Shown here: in pieces, positions 1 to 10,329 of the stretch
Layout: the number at the start of each line of letters is the position of its first letter
Position numbering within the stretch: the first letter of the stretch is position 1
Assembly (NCBI GenBank): GCA_016190505.1
Contig: JACPQM010000023.1
Location: forward strand, 1-64,000
Length of the DNA: 64,000 nt
Source of the DNA: Chloroflexota bacterium
Lineage (GTDB): Bacteria > Chloroflexota > Dehalococcoidia > JACPQK01
Reading direction: 5' to 3'
Notes under the pieces: model-generated
Seen by the model: the letters and a program-made list of their open reading frames with translations, nothing else
What the model was told of the DNA's origin: nothing
Database searches by the model: none
Made by a program: the position numbers and the translations under genes

Positions 1-315
1 CGCGTCGGGACTCCCCTACGTCTTGGGTCCCCTGCGGGGACGTCGGTGGGTTGCAGCGCCGCCCCGATATCCGTTTGCGCAGGCGTCCCGGCTTGTAGCC
101 ACCCCAACACCCATTGTGTCAAGTGTGTGCTAGGTTCAGCCGTTTCGGAGAGGGGGCCAGGCGCTGTCCTGAGCCCGTCGAAGACGGGAGAGGTTTCAAG
201 ACCTAGTCCCGCCCTTCAGGGCGGGTTCCTTGATCCCTTGTGACAACTGCCCCTTGACCCTGGGCGTACAGATGTTCTATCGTTCTTCCACATAAGCACG
301 CACAGGAGGTGCCCC

Positions 316-639
316 ATGCCACGAGGCGGTCCCAGGTCCGGAGCTGGTGCCCCTATCGCCAACACCAATGCCTTCAAGCACGGACGCTCTTCCCCCGAGG
401 CCCGCGCCCTGGCCCGTGCCCTCTTCACTATCCCCGCCTTTCGCCGCTACCAGCTCGCCCTCGCCCGCGAACAATCAAAGAATCGGGCACTGTTCGAAGC
501 TAAATGCCGCGAAATTCTAGCGAACAATCAAACGCCCAGGCGTAGGGGCGAGCCGGTGGCTCGCCCTTACCTATCTAGCTCTGGACAATCAGAAGACCAG
601 GACCCTCGTCGAGACCTTATGCCCTTTCGCCCGGCATAG
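316..639 (+). CDS. Hypothetical protein with GAPxxNTNAxKHG motif; C-terminus probably altered by a palindromic repeat
   Basis: ORF MPRGGPRSGAGAPIANTNAFKHG...; repeat gtaggggcgagccggtggctcgccctta at about 543-570 inside the ORF. Confidence 0.45.
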   Translation: MPRGGPRSGAGAPIANTNAFKHGRSSPEARALARALFTIPAFRRYQLALAREQSKNRALFEAKCREILANNQTPRRRGEPVARPYLSSSGQSEDQDPRRDLMPFRPA

Positions 640-809
640 CAAACAAAAGGAGACAGACCATGGCATTAAGGGCTGAGGCCGCCAGGCTGTACAACGATGT
701 CCTGCTCACCGCCGTCATCGTGACCATCAACACTACGCCCCTTAACCGCTATCCCCTTTTGTGCTAACATTTACCCCAGTGAGTTGGCGACGCAGGGAGG
801 TCGTGTCCC

Positions 810-1253
810 ATGTATCCTAAAGACTGGACCGCCCATTTCTCCAGCATTAACCAGGAAATGGAGCGCCTTCTGGACCATCTCGGGGGCAGCAAACCCCCGG
901 CTGCCCGGTTCTGCCCCAGCATGGTGGAGCTGGCCGTGGACGTGTATGAGACCATGGAGGAGGTGGTGGTGGTCATGGAGCTGGCCGGCCTCCAGGCCGA
1001 GGACGACGTGGAGCTGATCGTGGAAGGGGCTAGCCTGTCCATCCGCGGACAACGGAAAGACCCTCGCATGGGTGCCCCTCGAACGTATCACTCTATGGAG
1101 ATTTGCTACGGCCCCTTCGACCGCTCCCTGGTGCTCCCCACCACTGTGGACGCTGATGGCGCCAGCGTGTCCTATCGGGACGGCCTTCTGGAGATAACCC
1201 TCCCCAAATCGCCGCAGGCTAAGGCCCGCCGCATCCCCATCAAGGCCAGGTAG
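810..1253 (+). CDS. Hsp20/alpha-crystallin family small heat shock protein
   Basis: [29 protein letters not shown]...[31 protein letters not shown] is typical alpha-crystallin domain. Confidence 0.9.
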   Translation: MYPKDWTAHFSSINQEMERLLDHLGGSKPPAARFCPSMVELAVDVYETMEEVVVVMELAGLQAEDDVELIVEGASLSIRGQRKDPRMGAPRTYHSMEICYGPFDRSLVLPTTVDADGASVSYRDGLLEITLPKSPQAKARRIPIKAR

Positions 1254-1267
1254 CCCGGGAGGCGACC

Positions 1268-3652
1268 ATGACTACACACGAGATTTCCGAGTCGCGACGG
1301 ACGAAGCCGGGCTTGCCGCGCGAGTTGCCCGTTATCCCCAGTGGGGACAACATCCTGTTCCCGTTTCTCATCGCTCCCATCAGCGCCGCGGACGAGGCGA
1401 CCATACGGCTGATTGACGCCGTGGTGTCCGGGGACAAGATGGTGGCCCTCTTCGCCGAGAAAGAGCCTCTCTCGGAAACCGGTGAGCCCGGAGATGGGCT
1501 CTACACCTTCGGCACCGCAGCCAACGTCGCCCGGATGTTCCGTATGCCCGATGGCTCTGTGCGCGCCTTCCTCCAGGGAGTCGGTCGCGTCCGGCTGCTC
1601 AGGATCACCCAGCGGGAACCCTTCCTGAAGGCGGAGGTAGAGGAAGCGCTGGAGGTGGTGGAGAACAACACGGAGCTGGAGGCGGCGGCCCGCAACGTGT
1701 TGGGCCTGTTCCAGAAGGTCGTTGACCTGGCCCCCAACCTGCCCGCGGAGGTGGCTGCCGCCGCCGCCAATGTCCCCGAGCCGGGCATGCTGGCCGACTT
1801 TGTGGCCGCCCACATCAACCTCAAAGCCGCGGAGCGCCAGCAGGTCCTGGAAGCGCTGGTGGTGTCCCAACGCATACACCTGATCACCAGCCTCCTGAAC
1901 CGTGAGATAGACATACTCGAGATCGGCAGCAAGATCCAGAGCCAGATGAAGGAGCAGGTGGACAAGGCCCAGCGGGAGTTCTACCTGCGGGAGCAGCTCA
2001 AGGCGATCCAGAAGGAGCTGGGCGAGACCGACGAACGGGACGTGGAGCTGAACGAGCTCCGCCTGCGACTCAAGGAGGCGCAGCTCCCCGAGGAGGCCAT
2101 GAAAGAGGCGGACCGCGAGCTGGACCGCCTCTCCAGGATGCCTCAGGCCGCCGCTGAGTACAGTGTGGCCCGCACCTATCTGGACTGGCTCGCCGACCTG
2201 CCCTGGGCCAGGACTACCCAGGATAGCCTGGACATTGCCCAGGCCCGGCGCATCCTGGACGAGGACCACTACGACCTAGAGAAGGTCAAGGAGCGCATCC
2301 TGGAGTACCTGGCGGTGAGCAAGGCCAAGGGCGGGATGAAAGGCCCGATCCTTTGCTTCGTGGGCCCTCCAGGCACTGGCAAGACATCGGTGGGCATGTC
2401 CATTGCTCGGGCACTGGGCCGCAAGTTCATCCGCTTGTCGCTGGGCGGTATCCGCGACGAGGCGGAGGTCCGTGGCCACCGCCGGACCTACGTGGGGGCC
2501 TTGCCCGGGCGTATCATCCAGGGCATCCGCCGCGCGGGCACCAGAAACCCCGTGTTCATGCTGGACGAGATAGATAAGATCGGCATGGACTTCCGCGGAG
2601 ACCCCTCGGCGGCGCTGCTCGAGGTGCTCGACCCGCAGCAGAACAACGCCTTCTCCGACCACTATCTGGATGTGGCCTTCGACCTGTCGCAGGTCATGTT
2701 CATCACCACGGCCAACATGACCGATACCATCCCCCCTGCCCTGCTCGACCGCATGGAGATGCTGGAGCTTCCCGGCTATACCGAGGAAGAGAAGCTCCAC
2801 ATTGCCCGGCGCTATCTGCTGCCTCGCCAGTTGTCCGAGAACGGCGTGCCCGCGGACAAGCTAGATCTGCCCGACGACACGGTCAGGGGCGTCATCGCCA
2901 GATACACGCGCGAGGCCGGGGTGCGCAACCTGGAGCGGGAGATCGGCACGGTCTGCCGTAAAGTCGCCCGCCGCCTAGCGGAGGGGGAGAGTGGTCCTTA
3001 CACCGTATCGCCCGACGACCTGGCCACCTACCTCGGGCCTACCAGGTTCCGGTCCGAGACCGCCGAGGCTAGCGACGAAGTCGGCGTGGCCACCGGCCTG
3101 GCCTGGACCCCGGTGGGCGGCGAGATCCTGCACGTGGAGGCGACCATCGTGCCAGGCAGGGGCAACCTCATCCTCACCGGTAAGCTGGGCGACGTCATGC
3201 AGGAGTCGGCCAAGGCAGCTCTGACCTATGCCCGCTCCCGGGCCGAGTCGCTGGGGGCTCCCAAGGACTTCTATGAGAAGTACGATATCCACGTCCATCT
3301 GCCGGCCGGGGCCATTCCTAAGGACGGCCCGTCCGCGGGCATCACCATGACCACGGCCCTGGTCTCTGCCCTCACCAAACGTCCGGTGAGACGCGAGGTG
3401 GGCATGACGGGCGAGGTCACCCTGCGGGGCAAGGTCTTGCCCATTGGCGGTCTCAAGGACAAGGTGCTGGCTGCCCACCGCGCCGGCCTCAAGCGCATCA
3501 TCATGCCCAAAGATAACGAGAAGGACCTTCCTGAAATCCCCGAGCAGGTGCGCCGCGAGCTGCACTTCGTGCTGGTGGACCACATGGACCAGGTGCTCCA
3601 GGAGGCGCTCAGAGACCACGTGGCCCCCGCGCAGGCGGAGGCCGCCAGCTAG
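1268..3652 (+). CDS. lon: ATP-dependent protease Lon
   Basis: Walker [30 protein letters not shown], catalytic [10 protein letters not shown]; full-length 794 aa. Confidence 0.97.
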   Translation: MTTHEISESRRTKPGLPRELPVIPSGDNILFPFLIAPISAADEATIRLIDAVVSGDKMVALFAEKEPLSETGEPGDGLYTFGTAANVARMFRMPDGSVRAFLQGVGRVRLLRITQREPFLKAEVEEALEVVENNTELEAAARNVLGLFQKVVDLAPNLPAEVAAAAANVPEPGMLADFVAAHINLKAAERQQVLEALVVSQRIHLITSLLNREIDILEIGSKIQSQMKEQVDKAQREFYLREQLKAIQKELGETDERDVELNELRLRLKEAQLPEEAMKEADRELDRLSRMPQAAAEYSVARTYLDWLADLPWARTTQDSLDIAQARRILDEDHYDLEKVKERILEYLAVSKAKGGMKGPILCFVGPPGTGKTSVGMSIARALGRKFIRLSLGGIRDEAEVRGHRRTYVGALPGRIIQGIRRAGTRNPVFMLDEIDKIGMDFRGDPSAALLEVLDPQQNNAFSDHYLDVAFDLSQVMFITTANMTDTIPPALLDRMEMLELPGYTEEEKLHIARRYLLPRQLSENGVPADKLDLPDDTVRGVIARYTREAGVRNLEREIGTVCRKVARRLAEGESGPYTVSPDDLATYLGPTRFRSETAEASDEVGVATGLAWTPVGGEILHVEATIVPGRGNLILTGKLGDVMQESAKAALTYARSRAESLGAPKDFYEKYDIHVHLPAGAIPKDGPSAGITMTTALVSALTKRPVRREVGMTGEVTLRGKVLPIGGLKDKVLAAHRAGLKRIIMPKDNEKDLPEIPEQVRRELHFVLVDHMDQVLQEALRDHVAPAQAEAAS

Positions 3653-3699
3653 GCCCTCTCGCGCTGGGTCCCGCAAACCGTGGATTGGGAAATCTCTTT

Positions 3700-4040
3700 C
3701 GTCATTGCGAGCGAAGCGAAGTCCCGACAAGTCGGGAACGTCGGCACCGTCTGCAGGTTGCTTCGTCGTCCTTCCCCGGAAGGACTCCTTTCAATGAACC
3801 GAGCCCCCATGTCAATAGGGGAGTCGGACAGGACGACGTATCAGAGTCGTGCCCCTGGCACCGGGCATGCCCCGTCATTGCGAGCGCAGCGAAGTCCCGA
3901 CACGTCGGGACCCATCGCGCCGTCAGTAGATTGCTTCGTCGTTACGCTCCTCGCAACGACGGAATGCGCACGCCGCGAGCCGGTTCATTGCTCTACATTG
4001 GGTCCCGACGGCTCGGGACCTGTAAGACTCGCAATGACGT
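3700..4040. repeat. Dispersed composite repeat (GTCATTGCGAG...CTCGCAATGAC hairpins plus TCCCGACnnGTCGGGA palindromes)
   Basis: cgtcattgcgagcgaagcgaagtcccgac...cattgctctacattgggtcccgacggctcgggacctgtaagactcgcaatgacg; related copy at 24590-24795. Confidence 0.8.
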
Positions 4041-4108
4041 CAAGTGCCGCCGATTGACGCTTCGGGCGTATTCTTCCTATAATGGGCCAGCCCCCTGAAG
4101 GAGTAGCT

Positions 4109-4459
4109 ATGAGCGCTTTGCAGCACAAAGTTGAAGCCCTGGCCCGGAGCCGGGGAGTAGACCTCTTCGGCGTGGCCGACATGACGCCGGCCCACCCCCT
4201 GATGGCCAGCCTGGGTGGCGACTACCTGACCCGTTTCCCCCGGGCCATCGCCCTGGGCAAGCGCCTGTCGAATACCGTCGTGGAGCAGCTTCCCAGGGCC
4301 AGGGGCGGGCGCCAGCACCTGTCTATCTTCTACACCTACCGTGCCCACAACGATATGGTCGTGCAGGCCCTCAAGGACGTTGCCTTCCGGAAACAGAGGC
4401 CGCCGAGGTTGGCGCTTAGTGGACCAATGGGAAAGGAGCAGTACCAACAGCATGGCTGA
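4109..4459 (+). pseudogene. Truncated epoxyqueuosine reductase-like/Fe-S protein
   Basis: MSALQHKVEALARSRGVDLFGVADMTPA...FPRAIALGKRLSNTVVEQLP matches only the N-terminal part of this family; C-terminal ferredoxin part absent. Confidence 0.55.
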
Positions 4460-5279
4460 ACCCAAGTACACCCAGATCCTGTGGAGTGTCCCCGAGCCGG
4501 GCATCGCCCTGATCACCCTCAACCGGCCAGACAGGCTCAACGCCTTCACGGCCACTATGATCACGGAGTGGGTGGATGCCATTAACCGCGTCAAGACCGA
4601 CCGGGCGCTCAGGGTGCTGGTAGTCACCGGCGCCGGTCGGGGTTTCTGCTCAGGAGCGGATGTCAGCGGCGAGCCAGGCACGGGCCTCCACTGGACTGAC
4701 GAAAAGAAGGACGCCAAGCCCATAGACCGGCGCAACGTCCTCCGCGAGGGCGTCCAGAAGATACCGCGTGCTCTGGTGGACCTGGACAAGCCCTACATCG
4801 CCGCCATCAACGGGGTCTGCGTGGGCGGCGGCATGGAAATGGCCAACATGTGCGACATCCGCATCGCCTCCACCCAGGCCCGCTTCGGCGAGATCTTCAT
4901 GAAACTGGGTTCGATACCTGGCGACGGTGGCTGCTATTTCCTGCCCCGCATCGTGGGCATCGCCAAAGCCATTGAGCTGATCTGCACCGGCGACATCATT
5001 GATGCCCAGGAGGCCCTCCGCATCAACTACGTGAGCAAAGTTGTCCCTCCTGACCAGCTTCTACCGGCCGCCATGGAGTTGGCCCGCAGGCTGGCCAAAG
5101 GGCCTCCGATAGCTGTGGGTATGGCCAAGAGGCTCATCTATCGGGCTTGGGACATGGAGATGAACACCGCTCTGGAGATGACCGAGCTTATGACGTACAT
5201 GAACATGACCACCGAGGACCGTGAGGAAGCTAAACGAGCCAAGCGCGAGAAGCGGGAGCCCGTGTTCAAGGGCGAGTAG
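4452..5279 (+). CDS. Enoyl-CoA hydratase/isomerase family protein
   Basis: NRPDRLNAFTATM, GAGRGFCSGADVS, PYIAAINGVCVGGGMEMANMCDIRIAS; start placed at MAEPKYTQ. Confidence 0.92.
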   Translation: MAEPKYTQILWSVPEPGIALITLNRPDRLNAFTATMITEWVDAINRVKTDRALRVLVVTGAGRGFCSGADVSGEPGTGLHWTDEKKDAKPIDRRNVLREGVQKIPRALVDLDKPYIAAINGVCVGGGMEMANMCDIRIASTQARFGEIFMKLGSIPGDGGCYFLPRIVGIAKAIELICTGDIIDAQEALRINYVSKVVPPDQLLPAAMELARRLAKGPPIAVGMAKRLIYRAWDMEMNTALEMTELMTYMNMTTEDREEAKRAKREKREPVFKGE

Positions 5280-5326
5280 GGGCCACCATCACCAACGAGT
5301 TCGGACTACTGCTATTTCCCAGACAT

Positions 5327-5887
5327 ATGCGTACCGGCCTCAGGCGGGATAGGCCACTAACCAAGGAGCTGACCGTGGAGTTGAAGACACTTATCCGGGA
5401 CGTCCCTGACTTTCCCAAAAAGGGGATCATCTTCAAGGACATCTGCCCACTGCTTCAAAACCATACGGCCTTCAGCCAGGCCGTGGACCAGTTTGCGCGG
5501 CGATTCGAGGGCAGTGGGGTGGATGTGATAGTGGGTATCGAGTCCCGGGGGTTCATATTCGGGGCCGCCCTGGCCTACAAGATGGGCGCGGCCTTCGTGC
5601 CGGTGCGCAAGGTGGGTAAGCTCCCCAGCGAGGTCATCCAGGAGAGCTATGCCCTGGAGTATGGCAATGGCACCGTGGAGATGCACCGCGACGCCATCGT
5701 CTCCGGCCAGAGGGTGCTGCTAGTGGACGACCTGCTGGCCACGGGGGGCACCATGTCCGCTGCGGTGAACCTGGTGAAGCGCCTGGGTGGCCACGTAGTG
5801 GGAGCCGCCTTCCTGGTAGAGCTGACCTTCCTCGATGGCCGCAAGGCCTTGCCGGGCCAGGATGTGGTATCCCTTATCCAGTACTAG
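5327..5887 (+). CDS. apt: Adenine phosphoribosyltransferase
   Basis: LKTLIRDVPDFPKKGIIFKDICPLL; IESRGFIFGAALA; VLLVDDLLATGGTM PRPP motif. Confidence 0.95.
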   Translation: MRTGLRRDRPLTKELTVELKTLIRDVPDFPKKGIIFKDICPLLQNHTAFSQAVDQFARRFEGSGVDVIVGIESRGFIFGAALAYKMGAAFVPVRKVGKLPSEVIQESYALEYGNGTVEMHRDAIVSGQRVLLVDDLLATGGTMSAAVNLVKRLGGHVVGAAFLVELTFLDGRKALPGQDVVSLIQY

Positions 5888-5898
5888 TCATACTCATA

Positions 5899-6981
5899 AT
5901 GGTGCCGATGTCTTCGACAAAGATCAGGCCCATCGAATGGCGTGAGGGCAGGGTCCGCCTGCTGGACCAAACTCGACTGCCGGGCGAGGTAGTCTATCTG
6001 GACATCACTGACTACAGGGATATGGCCCAGGCCATCAAGACCCTTCAGGTAAGGGGGGCGCCCGCTCTGGGCGTCGCCGGGGCGTACGGCCTGGTGCTGG
6101 CCGCCCAGGCGATCACCGCCGGCGACTGCAGCGCGTTCCTGGCCTCGGTGAAGAAAGCAGCAGTGGAGCTTCGAGCCACTCGCCCCACGGCCGTGAACCT
6201 GGGCTGGGCACTGGACCGGCTTCTGCGGGTAGCCGACCAGGGCGCTCGTGAGGCCGTAGGGGCAATTCATGAATTGCCCCTACGCTTGTTGAACGAGGCC
6301 CACCGAATTGCCCAGGAGGATGAGGCGGGCAACCTGGCCATCGGCCGCCACGGGGCGGAGCTTGTCCCCCAGGGCGCCAGCGTGCTTACCCACTGTAACG
6401 CGGGTGCTCTGGCCACCTCAGCCTACGGTACGGCGCTGGGGGTAGTCCGGGCCGCCTGGGAGCAGGGCAGGATCAGGCGCGTGTTCAACACTGAGACCCG
6501 CCCTTTGCTCCAGGGTGCCCGGCTCACCGCCTGGGAGCTTCTCCAGGACGGTATCCAGACCACCCTCATAACCGACTCTATGGCGGGCTACTTCATCCAC
6601 CGCGGGGAAATAGACTGCGTGGTGGTGGGGGCCGATCGCATCGCCGCCAACGGTGACGTGGCCAATAAGATCGGCACCTACACCATCGCCGTGTTGGCGG
6701 CGGAGCACGGTATCCCTTTCTATGTGGCGGCGCCAACCTCTACCATTGACCTGTCGGTGCCCAACGGGGAGGCAATCCCCATCGAGGAGCGGCGCCCGGA
6801 GGAGGTAACGCATATTCAGGGCGTGGCCACCGCGCCGGCCGGGGTGTGGGTGGCCAACCCGGCGTTTGACATAACGCCACACCAGTACGTTACGGCGATA
6901 ATCACGGAGAAAGGTGTAGTCCGTGAGCCTTACCAGGAGCGGCTCCGGCGGCTAGTTGGAGAAGTCCAGGCTGCAGGCTAG
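5899..6981 (+). CDS. mtnA: S-methyl-5-thioribose-1-phosphate isomerase
   Basis: KTLQVRGAPALGVAGAYG, LTHCNAGALAT, NTETRPLLQGARLTAWEL, VGADRIAANGDVANKIGTY. Confidence 0.95.
   Translation: MVPMSSTKIRPIEWREGRVRLLDQTRLPGEVVYLDITDYRDMAQAIKTLQVRGAPALGVAGAYGLVLAAQAITAGDCSAFLASVKKAAVELRATRPTAVNLGWALDRLLRVADQGAREAVGAIHELPLRLLNEAHRIAQEDEAGNLAIGRHGAELVPQGASVLTHCNAGALATSAYGTALGVVRAAWEQGRIRRVFNTETRPLLQGARLTAWELLQDGIQTTLITDSMAGYFIHRGEIDCVVVGADRIAANGDVANKIGTYTIAVLAAEHGIPFYVAAPTSTIDLSVPNGEAIPIEERRPEEVTHIQGVATAPAGVWVANPAFDITPHQYVTAIITEKGVVREPYQERLRRLVGEVQAAG
6255..6284. repeat. Perfect 30-bp palindrome inside mtnA coding sequence
   Basis: CGTAGGGGCAATTCATGAATTGCCCCTACG equals its own reverse complement; same outer arms as the 30-bp intergenic family. 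Confidence 0.95.
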
Positions 6982-7014
6982 AATAAACGTGCATGTGTAT
7001 GAGGAGGCGTTGAA

Positions 7015-7329
7015 ATGGCTAAGGTAGCTGCTCTGCGGCCAGGACCCGTGCGCGCGGCGGCACTTAACAGGGCCGGAGGCAAGGATGAGGCTGAGGTGGT
7101 ACTCACGCGGGAGCAGGTCTTTGAGGCTGTGAGCCGGTTGCCTGTTGAGGACAAGGTGAAGCTGAAGGCGCTATTGGAGGCCGAGTTCAAGAAGATTGAC
7201 CGGGAATTCGCTAAGGCCTTGAGGATCCTGGGGACAGAGTATCGGCACATACCAGCGGAGGAGGTGGAGAGGGATGTCAATGAGCTTGTCTCTGTGGTAA
7301 GGAGCGACCGTGCTGAGGGCCGTGATTGA
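7015..7329 (+). CDS. Putative antitoxin partner of downstream PIN protein
   Basis: 104 aa ORF overlapping the following PIN-domain ORF by 20 bp. Confidence 0.5.
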   Translation: MAKVAALRPGPVRAAALNRAGGKDEAEVVLTREQVFEAVSRLPVEDKVKLKALLEAEFKKIDREFAKALRILGTEYRHIPAEEVERDVNELVSVVRSDRAEGRD

Positions 7330-7738
7330 CACGAACGTTGTGGTCAGTGCCGCTATTTCAGCATCGGGGAGCCCACGCAGGATTGTGAACAGTGCCTTGC
7401 GGGGGTTCTTCGTTGCGCTGACATCAGACCCTTTGCTCGCCGAGTTTGAGGATGTGGCTACGCGGGCGCATGGAATCGGAAAGTACCCTGGATTGCTCAG
7501 ACAAAGCTCAAGGATTAGTGTTTTCCTCAGCGTGTGGTCTGTCGGCGATCCCACCCGGCTGAATCAAACGATTGTGCGGGAACACCCAGCCGATGACCGC
7601 GTGCTGGAGTGTGCCGTTGCGGGGAAGGCAGATTACGTTGTTTCTGGGGACAGGCACTTACTGGCCCTAAGGGAGTTCCAGGGTATTCCTATCGTAACCC
7701 CGACCGAATTCCTCGGGGTACTGAAGCGAGCGAGGTGA
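7310..7738 (+). CDS. PIN-domain putative toxin
   Basis: MLRAVIDTNVVVSAAISASGSPRRIVNSALRG...DRVLECAVAGKADYVVSGDRHLLAL. Confidence 0.85.
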   Translation: MLRAVIDTNVVVSAAISASGSPRRIVNSALRGFFVALTSDPLLAEFEDVATRAHGIGKYPGLLRQSSRISVFLSVWSVGDPTRLNQTIVREHPADDRVLECAVAGKADYVVSGDRHLLALREFQGIPIVTPTEFLGVLKRAR

Positions 7739-7740
7739 AC

Positions 7741-8604
7741 ATGGCGCAAGCACGACTTGGCATTATCGGGGGCAGCGGCCTCTATGAGATGGAGGGGCTC
7801 ACCGAAGTGCGCGAAGTTGACATAAACACGCCCTGGGGCAAGCCCAGCGACCTGATTGCGGTGGGCAAGCTGGGCGACGTCGGCGTGGCCTTTCTGCCCC
7901 GGCACGGAAAGGGCCACCGCATACTGCCCACCGAGGTGCCCCAGGAAGCAAACATATATGCCCTGAAGTCGCTGGGCGTGGAGTTCATCGTATCGGTCAA
8001 CGCGGTGGGCAGCCTCCAGGAGGAGATCCACCCCCGGGACCTGGTCATTCCCGACCAGGTCATAGACCGGACCAAGAGCCGGGCCAACACCTTCTTTGGC
8101 CGCGGCATCGTGGCCCATCTGGTATTCGCAGACCCCTTCTGCCCCGTGCTCAGCGACATCCTGTACCGGGCGTCGGTGGAAGCTGGCGCTACCGTCCACC
8201 TGGGCGGCACCTGCGTGTGCATGGAGGGACCGCTGTTCTCGACGCGGGCAGAGTCCCATCTCTATCGCTCGTGGGGGGCCAGCATCATCGGCATGACCGC
8301 CCTGCCCGAGGCCAAGCTGGCCCGAGAAGCTGAGATATGCTATGCCTCCCTGGCCTGCGCCACCGACTACGATTGCTGGCACCAGGCCCACGAGTCGGTA
8401 ACCATCGAGATGGTCATCGCCAACCTCCAGGCGAACGTGGCCACGTCCAAACACGTCCTGCGCAGCGTGGCGGACAGCCTGCCCGACCACCGGGCCTGTG
8501 ACTGTGCCACAGCGCTGCAAGATGCCATAATCACGGACCCCAAGCTCATACCGCCAGACGTCAAACAGAAGCTGTCCCTGCTCATTGGCAAGTATGTCAA
8601 ATAG
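7741..8604 (+). CDS. mtnP: S-methyl-5'-thioadenosine phosphorylase
   Basis: ARLGIIGGSGLYEMEGL, FLPRHGKGHRILPTEVP, CVCMEGPLFSTRAES, IGMTALPEAKLAREAEICYA. Confidence 0.93.
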   Translation: MAQARLGIIGGSGLYEMEGLTEVREVDINTPWGKPSDLIAVGKLGDVGVAFLPRHGKGHRILPTEVPQEANIYALKSLGVEFIVSVNAVGSLQEEIHPRDLVIPDQVIDRTKSRANTFFGRGIVAHLVFADPFCPVLSDILYRASVEAGATVHLGGTCVCMEGPLFSTRAESHLYRSWGASIIGMTALPEAKLAREAEICYASLACATDYDCWHQAHESVTIEMVIANLQANVATSKHVLRSVADSLPDHRACDCATALQDAIITDPKLIPPDVKQKLSLLIGKYVK

Positions 8605-8611
8605 AGGGTGC

Positions 8612-9664
8612 ATGGGGAAGCCCTTCGTGCCCCGGGGCCTGGCCACCGCCATCGGCAGCCTGCCCCACACTGACCCGGAAGCTGGTTGCGCGCTGATGAG
8701 GCGCCATCTCCCCGAGATACCGTTGTGGCCGCAGTTGCCCAGGCGCTCGCCACTGGAAAACATGTACGCCCAGTACAGCCGCGCCTTCCCGGGGGTGCAA
8801 GTTGGCGATGACCGGGTGTGGGTGGACCGCGCTCTGGACCTGACAGAGGGCCTGGCCCGCATCCTGGCCGATTCGGAGGCGGGCCAGGTCAGCGGCTACG
8901 GCCTGACGCCGCAGTATGCCGCGGGGTTCGGAGCTTTCCTTGAGCGCGTCCAGGGAGGTCCGTTGGTAGCGGCAAAGGGACAGGTCACTGGCCCGGTGAG
9001 CTGGGGCCTGACGGTCACCGACGAGGCGAGGCGGCCCCTGCTCTACGACGAGACCCTGGCCCAGGCCATTGCCCAGATGCTGCGCCTGCAGGCTGCCTGG
9101 CAGGAGGGTGCCCTCCGGGCGGTGTGTCTCCAGACCATCGTGTTCCTCGACGAGCCCTATCTAAGTGCCTTCGGGTCGGCCTTCGTGTCCCTGTCCCGGG
9201 AGCAGGCGGCGTCCCTGATTACCACCACGCTCGAAGGCATCTCTGGGCTGAGGGGTGTTCACTGCTGCGGCAATACCGACTGGTCCCTGCTGCTGGAGAC
9301 GCCCCTGGACATCCTCAATTTCGATGCCTACAGCTTCGCCGTGTCCCTCAGCCTCTATCCCGAGGCGCTGTCCGCGTTTCTGGAGAGGGGTGGCGTGATT
9401 GCCTGGGGCATTGTGCCTAACGAGGCCGGTGCCCTGGCCGGAGAAGATGTGGACAGCCTGCTGGCCCGCCTGGAGGAGGCCATGGGTCTGCTCGTTGCCA
9501 AAGGTCTGGACGTTCACCGGTTGCGGGCCCAGTGCCTGATTACGCCATCGTGCGGTCTGGCGGGACTGACTGAAGTGCAGGCTGGGCAGGCCCTGTCGCT
9601 GACCGCGGCCGTGTCCCGGGCCTTTCGGGCCAGGTACTGGCCCCAGACTCAACGGGGCCATTGA
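8612..9664 (+). CDS. Methionine synthase II (cobalamin-independent MetE)-like protein
   Basis: RGLATAIGSLPHTDPEAGCALM...VKGQVTGPVS-like segment...GVHCCGNTDWSLLLETPLDILNFDAY. Confidence 0.7.
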   Translation: MGKPFVPRGLATAIGSLPHTDPEAGCALMRRHLPEIPLWPQLPRRSPLENMYAQYSRAFPGVQVGDDRVWVDRALDLTEGLARILADSEAGQVSGYGLTPQYAAGFGAFLERVQGGPLVAAKGQVTGPVSWGLTVTDEARRPLLYDETLAQAIAQMLRLQAAWQEGALRAVCLQTIVFLDEPYLSAFGSAFVSLSREQAASLITTTLEGISGLRGVHCCGNTDWSLLLETPLDILNFDAYSFAVSLSLYPEALSAFLERGGVIAWGIVPNEAGALAGEDVDSLLARLEEAMGLLVAKGLDVHRLRAQCLITPSCGLAGLTEVQAGQALSLTAAVSRAFRARYWPQTQRGH

Positions 9665-9716
9665 ACGACCTGTGGCATAATAGGGGGACACTTGTGGTTG
9701 CGAAGAGGGAACGGTC

Positions 9717-10061
9717 ATGAAACGAGAGCCGGGAGAACCCTACTACCGGATTGATGCCGCTGAGGCGGAGCAGATGCTGGACAAAGACCAGGTTGTGTTG
9801 GTGGACGTGCGGGGCAAAGAGGACTACGGCAAGGGTCATATCCCCGGGGCTCGCTCCATAGAGCTGGAGCAAGTCTACTCCCGGATCAAGGAGCTGAGCG
9901 GGGCACCGGCCCTTGTGTTTGTGTGCTACCGGGGGGTCACCAGCGCCCTGGCCTGCGAGGTGGCGGCCGCCGCCGGCCACCAGAAGGTGTACAACCTTGA
10001 GGGGGGCATGGAGAGTTGGGCATCCCGTCGCCTTCCCACCAAGCCGGGTCTCACGCCCTAG
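9717..10061 (+). CDS. Rhodanese-like domain protein
   Basis: VVLVDVRGKEDYGKGHIPGARSIEL...VFVCYRGVTSALAC...VYNLEGGMESW. Confidence 0.92.
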   Translation: MKREPGEPYYRIDAAEAEQMLDKDQVVLVDVRGKEDYGKGHIPGARSIELEQVYSRIKELSGAPALVFVCYRGVTSALACEVAAAAGHQKVYNLEGGMESWASRRLPTKPGLTP

Positions 10062-10104
10062 GTCAGCAGGCCCCGTTGGCATTGTGACCCCCAATAGTCC
10101 TTGC

Positions 10105-10320
10105 TCTGAAAATGCGCCAAGGCGCTGCCCTAACCCCTGGCCCCTTCCCGCTTCGGGAAGGGGTCCCGACAGGTCGGGATTCCCGTGTCGGGGAGAGGCA
10201 GGGAGAGAGGGCCAAAGCGCCATTTTCATCCCCTGTGGTGCTTGTTTCAAGCATGGACGATTCTTGGCAAGTTGACCCTCCGTTGTCCCCCTTGCCAAGG
10301 GGGACAACAGGGGGTGAGGG
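10105..10320. repeat. Composite palindromic repeat cluster
   Basis: gaaaatgcgccaaggcgct...aaagcgccattttc enclosing cccttcccgcttcgggaaggg and tcccgacaggtcggga, followed by cccccttgccaaggggg. Confidence 0.75.
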
Positions 10321-10329
10321 CCGACTGCC

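Noticed and set aside
1-245. Small ORF 46-243 and opposing ORFs at the window start
   Set aside because: No domain signal, Cys/Pro-rich composition; likely non-coding GC-rich sequence.
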